Source: Fulvivirga marina
GTDB taxonomy: Bacteria > Bacteroidota > Bacteroidia > Cytophagales > Cyclobacteriaceae
Reading direction: 5' to 3'
DNA: 64,000 nt
Assembly (NCBI RefSeq): GCF_016775155.1
Contig: NZ_JAEUGD010000018.1
Coordinates: 1-64,000, forward strand
The stretch's first letter is position 1, and every line of letters starts with the position of its first letter. The translations under genes were made by a program, and so were the position numbers. The notes beneath the pieces were generated by a model. It was not told the DNA's origin and did no database searches. It worked only from the letters and a program-made list of their open reading frames with translations. Positions 7,621-16,100 of the stretch are shown piece after piece.

Positions 7621-8451
7621 TTATTCTCTTGCTTTCAATTCTTCCAATATAGGGATGAAGTCCAAGATTCTCTTGGATTGTATGCAATAACCTAGATTCA
7701 TCGGAATATTCGTTAAAACTACATTATTAGTTGGGACTTTATACTTTTGCAACTCTCCTTGCGCGTCATAATCAGGTCCTGCATGAAGAATTCCGAGTAG
7801 AACCATTCTATTTCCTGCCTGTAACGGTTGTTTATGAAGAGAATAGCTACCTTCATTTACTATTAACACAGGAGAACCACTTGAACCAGGGAAGCAGGCA
7901 CAATCAATCAGAAATTCCGTCTCTCCATTATGGTCAATGTAGAACGGAGTGGCCGTTATTCCCTTTCTTATTAGTGGAAGATTGTTTTGCTCATCACCTA
8001 ATCCATTTGGGTATCCCACCATATGAATTTCTTCAGTGGGTTTATAAATCCCTAAATTGGTATAATCAGGCATTTCTTTTGCGCGTATCGGGGCAAAACA
8101 TGGTTCTTTACCTTGCTTTTCCATTTCTGAAAGTATGCGACTCATTGGAAATAAACACAAATCGATATTTTCATCTGGGTGCATTATCCATCCGCTTTCA
8201 AAATCATTAATTGTGACAGTTGTTTGGTCCTTATAGTTGGGTTTCCCGTCTCCTCCAAGAGCTGTTAATTTAAACAAGCCTGTATGAGCATCTTCAACAA
8301 CATGTTTGTTAGTTATTATAACAGTACTCGCTGCTTCATCGTCAAAAACAAATTGATAAAAAAATCCAGTGCCCGAAGCTGTATTCCCATTATTTAAAAC
8401 ACACTCTATTTTAAGTGTTGCATGCTGAAGAAATTCGAAAAGCGAAAACAT
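7621..8451 (-). CDS. Trypsin-like (S1 fold) serine peptidase, cassette copy 2
   Basis: A 276-residue paralogue of the 1625-2461 product. It keeps the whole catalytic set: His50 (IITNKHV), Asp97 (HPDENIDLC) and Ser191 (PGSSGSPV), with SGTGFFYQF before and GYPNG between. There is no signal peptide. The two copies differ in most other positions, so they were probably acquired separately rather than duplicated recently. The ATG follows a partial copy of the ATAACAGTATGCTTG boundary element (about 8475). A cytoplasmic effector or regulatory protease role is inferred from family behaviour. Confidence 0.85.
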   Translation of the reverse strand: MFSLFEFLQHATLKIECVLNNGNTASGTGFFYQFVFDDEAASTVIITNKHVVEDAHTGLFKLTALGGDGKPNYKDQTTVTINDFESGWIMHPDENIDLCLFPMSRILSEMEKQGKEPCFAPIRAKEMPDYTNLGIYKPTEEIHMVGYPNGLGDEQNNLPLIRKGITATPFYIDHNGETEFLIDCACFPGSSGSPVLIVNEGSYSLHKQPLQAGNRMVLLGILHAGPDYDAQGELQKYKVPTNNVVLTNIPMNLGYCIQSKRILDFIPILEELKARE

Positions 8452-8546
8452 AAATATTTAGATTAGCCTACATCTTAATAACAGTATGCTTGCTGCTACG
8501 TTTACAAGCGAAGTTGAAAAGCTAATATTATAATAGCTAGAAGTCA

Positions 8547-8564
8547 ATACCCAACCTTGGGTAT
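8547..8564. repeat. 18-bp palindrome (copy B) in a 280-bp non-coding gap
   Basis: ATACCCAACCTTGGGTAT, preceded by GTCA and followed by about 130 bp similar to the DNA after copy A (shared blocks AAAAGTCA, CGAGRAAATC, GAATTATCG, TATCGAAAC). The gap 8452-8731 contains this and the ATAACAGTATGCTTG element but no credible gene. Confidence 0.7.
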
Positions 8565-8731
8565 ATTAATAGAAAAAGTCAGTAAAATTTGACAACCCAC
8601 ACGAGGAAATCCAACCAATTAATTCTCTGAATTTCAATTAATTATAAAATAACGAAGAATTATCGCTGCTTTTGGAGAGTAAATATCGAAACGAAAACAA
8701 TCTAGGATACTCATTGTGGGTTTTGTATGGG

Positions 8732-8798
8732 CTATAACGGTTTGGTTATGCGCAGTAGAGTCCCGCAGGGCGCTATTGCGCATAGATTTTTGTTAGGC
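8732..8798 (-). other. Well-formed attC-like site
   Basis: Read on the minus strand it starts with GCCTAAC (8792-8798 complement; fits the integron RYYYAAC core). An imperfect hairpin follows (ATGCGCAATAG / CTACTGCGCAT), and it ends at AACCGTTATAG, a GTTRRRY-like core that deviates from consensus. A matching GTTAGGC core (complement of 9706-9712) lies just upstream of the next gene. The 8810-9691 gene is therefore bracketed exactly as in an integron cassette. Confidence 0.65.
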
Positions 8799-8809
8799 AA
8801 AGTTTTTAA

Positions 8810-9691
8810 TCAGAAAACAGGAGAGTTACCATCGCTAATTAAAAATTCCTCTCTGATAAAAGCATTTCTTCCCAAGCCAGGCCAATTATCCCAGCCATAT
8901 TTTCCATTGGACAGCGAAAAACCACCCCATGGATGAAATTTTTTCCATTCTTCAGAGTATGGTTCCCCAAATTCTCTTTCGTAAAGTTTTTGTATTGATC
9001 CTTTTAGTTCTGGTTCAATCAGATATTCTTTTAACTGATTGGCAATAGCTTTTTCTAATGCATTCTCAGAAGAAAGTATATGTGCATATAAATTTAGAAT
9101 AGTGGGAAACAAATCGTTTCCATTAATTTGAGCAGCTTCTTCAAATTGTTGCCAAGTTTCCCAGTCAAGTGTATCAATTTTTTGTGACCCTCCATTAGGT
9201 TCTTTGTTTTCCAATAAATTAGTCAAAGTCACAATCAATTGGGGATATTCATCCTGACGGAACCAAAATCCCTCCAGTTTATCTAATACGCTTTTTAGCT
9301 TTTCCTGATTCAAATTCAAGGTATCAGAACTTGCTCGAATGTCTCTTGCGACTAAGTAAAATGTCTCCCTATCACTGCTTAATTTGTTCGATAATAAGGT
9401 TATTAACTTGGCAAATTGAGTTAATTGTTGATTGCGCTTTGATAGCTCTTTTTCATATTCTGCTAACCGCTCTTTTTCCTCCTTTACTTGTCTGTCAATT
9501 CTGGCATCAATAAAAGCGTTTATTCCAAGAAGTCCCCCAATTGTTACTACAGTGAGGAATATTCCTACTAATTTCCAAAGTTTGTTACTTATTTTCTCCC
9601 AAAGTCTAAACTCAAGAAGTTCCCAAGTTTCATTGGTCATTTCAGGAATTTGCTTAATTGGCTCTATATTTTTGTCATTGGAATCACCCAT
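8810..9691 (-). CDS. Membrane-anchored coiled-coil cassette protein, unknown
   Basis: A 293-residue protein. The N-terminal 38 residues are cytoplasmic, one membrane helix follows (about 40-58, LVGIFLTVVTIGGLLGI), then a charged coiled coil (about 65-140) and a helical C-terminal domain ending in an aromatic GW/WP-rich stretch. I do not recognise the family. It is the clearest cassette in the array, with a GTTAGGC core 15-21 bp upstream of the ATG and the attC-like site 8732-8798 directly after the stop. No partner gene. Confidence 0.75.
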   Translation of the reverse strand: MGDSNDKNIEPIKQIPEMTNETWELLEFRLWEKISNKLWKLVGIFLTVVTIGGLLGINAFIDARIDRQVKEEKERLAEYEKELSKRNQQLTQFAKLITLLSNKLSSDRETFYLVARDIRASSDTLNLNQEKLKSVLDKLEGFWFRQDEYPQLIVTLTNLLENKEPNGGSQKIDTLDWETWQQFEEAAQINGNDLFPTILNLYAHILSSENALEKAIANQLKEYLIEPELKGSIQKLYEREFGEPYSEEWKKFHPWGGFSLSNGKYGWDNWPGLGRNAFIREEFLISDGNSPVF

Positions 9692-9786
9692 GGATTTCTA
9701 ATTTTGCCTAACAATTGAATATATGCAACGTTGCACATATAAGCATTATGTATTTTCAGATAAAATACTGCATACTAACTCATTAA

Positions 9787-9976
9787 TCGACAATAAACGC
9801 TTGCAAACGACCACAATCGGATATAACAGCACTTTAATATACTCATTTCGCTCAACAGTCCTTCAAAACTTTCCCAACGGCACAATATACTTTTCGAAAG
9901 TCATCTTTAATACCAGTGAGCAAAATTTAAAACTAATCATTGCCAAATGACTTTGTCAATACCCAAGGTTGGGTAT
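9787..9976. repeat. Diverged 200-bp dispersed repeat ending in the palindrome (copy C)
   Basis: This is homologous to 6155-6352 and ends in ATACCCAAGGTTGGGTAT (9959-9976). The central dinucleotide is GG here instead of CC, although the left flank (TTGTCA) is the same as in copy A. It lies in the 423-bp gap 9692-10114. That gap also contains the cassette core GCCTAAC (9706-9712) and a small hairpin (ATATGCAACGTTGCACATAT, about 9719-9738). No gene is evident in the gap. Confidence 0.6.
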
Positions 9977-10114
9977 TTTGGCAATTTTGAACTTAAAAGA
10001 ACACTCTAAGAGTATTATCACATCATTATCGAGATGGAGTTGATTAAGTTAGTTTTACACGGTAAATTGTTCGCTCCGTGTGTTTCTGTATCCCTTATCT
10101 TACAATTTAATTAA

Positions 10115-10882
10115 ATGGATAAATTTTCAAACTTAGCCAAATCGACAGTTTACTTTACTCAATACGTCGCTGAAAATCTGTAGCCCTTAAAAGGACAACA
10201 TGATGAAGATGTTGTTCATTTTTTTGATACCTTACTTTTAAAACTTAACAGTGGCCTGAATACGGTTAGTGGATTGTTAATTAATTTTCAGCAGAAGCTT
10301 CACTATCATGATAGCATTTACATATTGCTCCGAACTTTACTTTCTGATTGTATAACCTTTGGGTTTCTCTTGTTTAAGTCAGGAACTGATGAGGACCTTG
10401 CGGATAATATAAAATGGCTTAAATCAGATCATATTCGATATACTCTCCACTCAATGAAAATATTTCAAAAAATCAATAGAACAAATGATAATGATATTGA
10501 CAGAATGTTTTCTGATTTGGTGAAAGAAAAACCTGAATATTTCGGAGAAAATGAGAAAATAATATATCCTTCGTTTCCAACCGTAAGTAATATGATGAAC
10601 AAAATGTTATCAGATACAAAAAAGTCGAATAATCCCTCAATTAACCTTGCGTTTCATTATTATGATCAATTTTCGAAATATGAACATTTAGGTGATTTGA
10701 CCACATTCTTGATTATGCGACCTTTTACTCACCAAAATAATACGGATCAACGGTACAAAGAATTGGTTGATGTGGTAAGAATAGTGACTGAAACAATGGT
10801 AATTTTGACTACTCCTTGGGATGAATTTTATAAAGGGATCAACAATAAACGCAATGAACTACTGCAAGAGATAAACCTTTAA
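10115..10882 (+). pseudogene. Helical cytoplasmic protein interrupted by an in-frame TAG at codon 23
   Basis: From ATG 10115 the frame reads 22 plausible codons, meets TAG at 10181-10183, then stays open without another stop to 10882. The sequence after the stop (PLKGQHDEDVVHFF...) is protein-like and continuous with the rest. The intact product would be about 255 residues. Without the first part, translation would have to restart at a TTG (10274), giving 202 residues. It is helical and soluble, and I do not recognise the family. Either a nonsense mutation inactivates it or it is restarted or read through. It is the only plus-strand gene in the first 40 kb and lies between palindrome copy C and a convergent hairpin terminator. 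Confidence 0.55.
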
Positions 10883-10898
10883 TTATTTCTTGCAGTAG
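10859..10898. terminator. Hairpin between convergent genes
   Basis: CTACTGCAAGA (10859-10869) pairs perfectly with TCTTGCAGTAG (10888-10898), and the stem extends through ATAA/TTAT with one mismatch. It overlaps the 3' end of the plus-strand gene and lies 9 bp from the end of the minus-strand gene at 10907. This suits a shared terminator, or a cassette-type inverted repeat. Confidence 0.6.
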
Positions 10899-10906
10899 CT
10901 CTTTGC

Positions 10907-11569
10907 TTAATGGCCAAATAACCTTTTTAGAAAGTTTCTTTTTCTTTCCAACACAATACTGTAAACACTATCAGCCTGACTACCCGGATTGTCAAACTTA
11001 ATCTCAGCAAACGCCCGTTTCTTTTTGAAAAAATTAAAAGGTGGTTTTCCTGGCTTCTTGTAATAGTAAGTCAGATCAAAATTGTGGTAAACTTTGTAAT
11101 CTGCTATTAACGAATCAATGCCCGGTACGACCAGAGCTTGAAACTCAAGGTGCTTTGAATTATAAGAATACTTAATTGCCTTAACAGGTTCTATCTGCGG
11201 ATTATTCAGAACGATTAAGGTATCTCTTCCATTTACCTGGATATGTCCAGCTGTACTTGCTTTTATTGAAGAATAGCTAATCAGATTCTTTTTGATGTTA
11301 CCTACTTCTTTTTTTAGCATCCTTTTCAAATCTTCACTGAGCACCTCTTTTGCATTCTCGACTTTGATCTCCGCTATTTCTGCTCTTGCTCTGTTTTTTC
11401 CGGCCTTGTCCTTCCATTGCATAATTTCGACCGACTGCAGGTCTGCCATTTGCTCATAATCTTCTGCCAGGCTTTTTTGTTTCTGGTGTGAGTAGAAGAG
11501 GATAGCAATAATGATGAGTAGTAATATCCAATAATACCTACCCAAAAGTTTGAACAATGTTAAAATCAT
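10907..11569 (-). CDS. Membrane-anchored periplasmic coiled-coil protein (DUF6549-like, possibly spanin-like)
   Basis: A 220-residue protein with one N-terminal membrane helix (about 12-26, YYWILLLIIIAILFY) and a long charged coiled coil (about 28-100). A small beta-rich domain follows (about 105-200, with HIQVNGRDTLIVLN), and the C-terminus is basic. This layout resembles Bacteroidota phage and mobile-element proteins annotated as DUF6549 and, in general form, inner-membrane spanins; both comparisons are tentative. The stop-start spacing to the next gene upstream is 2 bp, so it is co-transcribed with the ATPase at 11572-12999. Confidence 0.7.
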   Translation of the reverse strand: MILTLFKLLGRYYWILLLIIIAILFYSHQKQKSLAEDYEQMADLQSVEIMQWKDKAGKNRARAEIAEIKVENAKEVLSEDLKRMLKKEVGNIKKNLISYSSIKASTAGHIQVNGRDTLIVLNNPQIEPVKAIKYSYNSKHLEFQALVVPGIDSLIADYKVYHNFDLTYYYKKPGKPPFNFFKKKRAFAEIKFDNPGSQADSVYSIVLERKRNFLKRLFGH

Positions 11570-11571
11570 AA

Positions 11572-12999
11572 TCAGGCGGCTTTATGTTGATCAAAAACAT
11601 CCATTTCGCTGCCTTGGGCAAATCTACCCGTTTGGGTTGCAATGCCTCCTTCATCAACATTGATCAATACATCAACATTATGTGCATAGGTCTGACTTCC
11701 TCTAAAATCTCCTCCTTTGGTTGAGTGCATAATGTAGACAAACCCTTTAATGTTCTTGAATCTCTTTGGGAGCTGGTCCAGGGTTTCTTCATTAAGGCCC
11801 AACTTATGAACTGAGTCAAGGATTAAGTAATCGTAATCTTGTAGCTTATCGAAAGGTATATGATCATCAATGTCCAGGTTGGGGTGGGTTGCATTGACCC
11901 GTATCAACCTTTCTTGTAATATACCATTCTTACCTTCTTCTTTAGAAACATATAGTACCTTACCAAGGGTAGCCATATAACCAGCAAACTGAGCGCAAAG
12001 TGTACTTTTACCACTTTTGGGTTTACCATATACCAAGGCAGTGAATCCGGGTGTAGGATCACCAATAAAGCTTTTCCACTTACCTCCAAAACCAAGGGTA
12101 TTAAATTTGAGTTTCGCAAAATCAACACTATTGATCGGACCATCGCACATACAGCCGTTCAATTCTTCCTGTTCGTAGTCTTCAACGATGCCCCTTAATC
12201 CTGACAGCTCTGCCTGATCTATTTTAATAGCGGAGCCGTCAGTAGATTTTTTTAAATTTTTCCTGATCTCATTTATGGTTTCATAGTATGGATCTCCTTT
12301 GCCAATCTCCTGCTTCCTGAACGCACTTTCTATAGCCTTTAGCAATAGTTTGGCTTTGTCTGCTGCTCTTTTTCCTGCTAGACCAATATAACGCTTGATC
12401 AGCATGACAGATTTATAAACCTTTTCCTTATTGGCAATAGCCCTTAATTCATCCTCCCATTTCTTTTCTATGCTTAAAGTGGTTGCCTCACTGTCTTTCA
12501 TGCGGTTGAACTTTGCACATAGCTTATCCTGAATCTTCATTATATGCTCTGCATACTTTGAAGTTTTTCTTATCTCTTTGGCAATTATGGAACGTTGAAG
12601 AGCTTTGACATATAAACCTATCTGGTGTTTAGACTTGGTTTTATTGAGCAGATTTAAAAAACGTTTCAGAAAATAAAAGTCTTTGTCTTCGTGGAAAGTG
12701 AAGCTAATTTCTGGTGAGGCAATTTTCTTCGCTTTGGTTTTCTTTTCCTGTGTATTCTTCTTTCGATTCTTTACGGCAGGCTTTAATGCTACTTTTGTCC
12801 TTTTGGGTTTTACATCTTTCTTTTCAAGAAATTTATTAAGAAGTTCAATATACAGGTCTACTACCTCTTTGATGCTTTTATCTGCATCATAAAAGTGTAC
12901 CAACTCATCAAAATCATGGTGTGTGTTTTGTAGGTCGGCAGGTAAACTTTTGACAATATCAGGAGTTATTTTCTTGTTGTAGTTTGCTATGGTTATCAT
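11572..12999 (-). CDS. RecA/DnaB-fold ATPase of a mobile element
   Basis: A 475-residue protein. The N-terminal 300 residues are lysine-rich and helical. The C-terminal domain is a RecA-like NTPase with Walker A GKPKSGKST (about residue 325) and Walker B DYLILDSVHKLG (about residue 395), followed by an HSTKGGDFRGSQTYAHNVD segment like loop regions of RadA/DnaB-type ATPases. It could load or drive DNA replication or, less likely, power DNA packaging. It is the only ATPase of this class in the window. The gene is preceded by a copy of the shared upstream motif (13050-13072) and followed 2 bp later by the membrane coiled-coil gene. Confidence 0.75.
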   Translation of the reverse strand: MITIANYNKKITPDIVKSLPADLQNTHHDFDELVHFYDADKSIKEVVDLYIELLNKFLEKKDVKPKRTKVALKPAVKNRKKNTQEKKTKAKKIASPEISFTFHEDKDFYFLKRFLNLLNKTKSKHQIGLYVKALQRSIIAKEIRKTSKYAEHIMKIQDKLCAKFNRMKDSEATTLSIEKKWEDELRAIANKEKVYKSVMLIKRYIGLAGKRAADKAKLLLKAIESAFRKQEIGKGDPYYETINEIRKNLKKSTDGSAIKIDQAELSGLRGIVEDYEQEELNGCMCDGPINSVDFAKLKFNTLGFGGKWKSFIGDPTPGFTALVYGKPKSGKSTLCAQFAGYMATLGKVLYVSKEEGKNGILQERLIRVNATHPNLDIDDHIPFDKLQDYDYLILDSVHKLGLNEETLDQLPKRFKNIKGFVYIMHSTKGGDFRGSQTYAHNVDVLINVDEGGIATQTGRFAQGSEMDVFDQHKAA

Positions 13000-13049
13000 T
13001 ACTTTTTTCCTGTAATGATATCGCCAGCCTGTTTACCACTTTTCTGATG

Positions 13050-13072
13050 TTCCGTGATTTGGGGTGTTTACA
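13050..13072 (-). promoter_or_regulatory. Shared upstream motif, copy 1
   Basis: TTCCGTGATTTGGGGTGTTT, 50-73 bp before the ATPase start. Closely related copies lie 32-54 bp before the 72-residue gene (18988-19010) and 51-73 bp before the N6-methyltransferase (19878-19900). Conserved core: TTYCGTGATTT followed by G/T-rich DNA. It could be a promoter element or operator shared by this block. Confidence 0.5.
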
Positions 13073-13073
13073 A

Positions 13074-13102
13074 AGAATCCGGTCATAAAGTGACCGGATT
13101 CT
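13074..13102 (-). terminator. Strong hairpin after the methyltransferase-helicase gene
   Basis: A perfect 12-bp stem, AGAATCCGGTCA / TGACCGGATTCT, with a 5-nt loop, 12 bp beyond the stop of the 1,875-residue gene. On the minus strand it is followed by TTTG rather than a long T-run, so termination may be partial. It directly adjoins the shared motif that precedes the next gene. Confidence 0.65.
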
Positions 13103-13113
13103 ATGAGGGTTTG

Positions 13114-16100
13114 TTATTTCTCCATTTGCATTTTGAATTTAAGCAAGGTCAATCTGGTCTTTACTGCTTTGGCTTTCAACTTTATTAGTCTTAATTTATC
13201 ATCATTCTGTTCTCGCTTTAATGGCTTTCTATCAGGTGATGGCAGTACACACTGTCCGTCTTCTACGTCCGAGGCTTTGTATTCCAGGAGGTAATTTAAT
13301 TTTGCGAAATCCCTGGCTCTTTCAATAGGGTTACCACCACTAATTTGAAGTTTTTCTTTCTTTGCCAATACCTCTTCGGTTTTGATTTTGATATAACTAG
13401 GTTCCCGTGTTTTGTCAAACTCATCTTGTATTTTATCGCGTTCAGATTTAAATGCTTGTAGCACGTCTTCCATGTTATCATTTAGGGTATAGCCTTTGTC
13501 TGCCAGCACTGTCCTTTCTGCTTTCCTTACTTCTGACAAGTACTCCTTGAATGTATTAAACATACTAGCTACATCCGAAGGGTTTTGCTCCATATCACGG
13601 CTTATGCTAAACATGGAACGCCCGATGCGAAGCAATTCTTTATCTGCTTTTTCGGTTCCTTCCTCAAAGGCTTCTGCTTCCTTAATGGCTTTACCCACTC
13701 TTTCAATAAAGGCTTTCTGATTGGCCTCTGTTTTCAGGATATACCAATTTTGAGTTTCATATATTTGTTCCTTGCCAAAAAAGTAGTTTTTAAAGTTTCT
13801 TGTAATCTCAATAAGTCTGGTTCGGCATCTCTCTTGAAATTCGTAGTACATATTAAGTTTAAAATTAAAGCGAGACATGGTATCTACGTTGTTTTCGGCA
13901 ATTACTAATTTCCTGCGGATCTCTTTTCTTTCCTCATCAATTATGATTGTTGTCAGGGCGTTTACATTGGTAAATAGTGCAAACTTGACCTCCTGCGGAT
14001 CGAGTGATTCCAGGTCGATAACATTACCCCGATCTCCCTTATACCAGATGTCGTTCACACGGGCTGTTTTTTCTTCAAGTTTCTGAAATACAAATACGTC
14101 CATTGAATCCTGTACAAGTGGCATTACTGAGCGCACATAACCAAATTCATTGCCTTGTCTCCATATCCTGCCCTCAAGTTGTTTAATATCGGTAGGGTTC
14201 CAATCGGGATAGAGGTTGTAAACTACGGTTCCCTTTTTTTGAAGGTCAATGCCTTCCCTTATGGTTGCTGTCCCTATTATTATTTTCACTATACCTGCAA
14301 GAAATGCATCCTTTATAGCTTCCTTACGGTTCGCTGATATACCGGAAGATATTATCTCAACTTCATCAAAACTTTTATTAGTGTGTTTAACATTGCTCTT
14401 GTACCCTAATTGTTCTTCTAGGTATTCCTTGATGTAAGGAAAGTAATCTTTACCGCGATTCATGTAGATTACTTGTCCTGAAACCGGCTCCCCTTTGTTT
14501 TCATGATATGTTTTGACGGACTTAATACACTCCATTGTATAATGGATTTTAGGGCTTCCTTCTACGTAATCAATGTAATCCTCCGGTGGTCTATTAAATT
14601 TATATAAAAATGGCGAAAGTGCATTGTCCAGGGACTGCCCCATTGCACGCATGATGTTACCATTTAAAACAGTCCCTTGCTGGGCGTGCTGAATAATCTC
14701 TTTTTGGTTATCCCTCTGCGCTTGGTTCATCCGCAAATAGGTGACTATCTGCTGGTCATTTGGCAAACGTTTAATACTTCCATCTGGCATGGTAGCATTG
14801 ATTCGCGGCAGGTTCACCTTACACGGTCTTTTCACTCCCGCCTCTTCGCCTGTTTTATAAGCAATATGGTTATGGATGAGCTTTTGAAGGATTAGTCTGT
14901 TGTTAAAGCTTTTAACAACAGGAGCTTCCCTGATAGTATCATCATAGGAGTTTACATATTCTAATGATTGCAACACAAAGGTTTCCATGAATCGCTCCAC
15001 CGAAACAATACCCATCTTGCGCATGCTTTCGTGGCCTACAAGGGAAAGCATGGAGTAGATTTCAAGGGGGCTGTTGGTGAATGGCGTGGCTGTTAGGAGC
15101 ATGACGTTGCTACCGAAGGTGCGTTGAATGTAATTGCATAGAAAAAAAGCCTTTACTGCTCTACTGCTTTGTGAACCAGTGATCTTGTAGCGTTTAACTC
15201 CGTCTTCATCGGTGGGAACATCAGCAAAGACATTTTTGAAATTATGTGCTTCATCAATGATCATGTAGTCAAAGCCCAGGGTATCAATATCAGCAATGGT
15301 ATCCTTCACGCCCATGCCTATTAATTCGCGAAATTTTTGATACTTGCTTTCAAGGTCACGGCCTGATTTATCCTCGTCACCTGCTTGGGCGAGTATTTGA
15401 CTTAGTTCTTTAAAAAGAAGCTCCATCACTTTTCTTGAAAAACCGATTTTTTTCAGCCCCTCATAGGTCATTACGGTAATGCTTTTTTCTGGAACAGCTT
15501 TAAGAAAGTCAATTTTTCCGGCTATGGTTTTGTTCAGGTTGTACCATTCATTAACTGTTACATCTGTAAATGATAAAACTCCTGGTATGATTTTTTTGGT
15601 TGCCTTGTCATGATAGCCAATTATTTCACGTACCCACTTGGCATAGGTAGGATTGGGCACCACAATAACCGGGCGACTGCATTTCCCTGAATAAAGCGCA
15701 TTAGCCGCAGTGATAATGGCTGACATAGTTTTTCCCACGCCTACATCATAAGCTATTATTCCTGATCCGGCAATCTCCATAAACGCTATTGCCTCACGTT
15801 GCGCAGGGGTAAATTCGAGACTGAATGCTTTAAACTTATATGAACATTCAAAGCCTATAGGTACGCGATGGTAGGGAATGGCACTAAAGCCATTGTACTC
15901 GCGGTTCCATTTAAAGTCAATTTTTTGTTGGTCTTCAAAGGTTACTGCTTCATAGAGGAAGTTGCTGAATAGCTCCTCTCCTTCTATTCTGGTGTATTTC
16001 TCAATAGTACTTTTGTGTTCATCTGAAAAGTCTTTTTTGAGGTTTTTCCCATTGATATAAAAGTCTATGATCTCTTTTGCGGTGACTTCATTAAAATGGT

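Noticed and set aside
203-9691. Reading the left region as a toxin-antitoxin or CBASS operon
   Set aside because: Genes are separated by inverted repeats and lack paired antitoxins, cyclases or Cap genes; the cassette reading fits better.
10115-10882. Alternative genetic code (TAG recoded) for the element
   Set aside because: The long genes of the window have no internal TAG codons, so one nonsense codon or restart is the simpler explanation.
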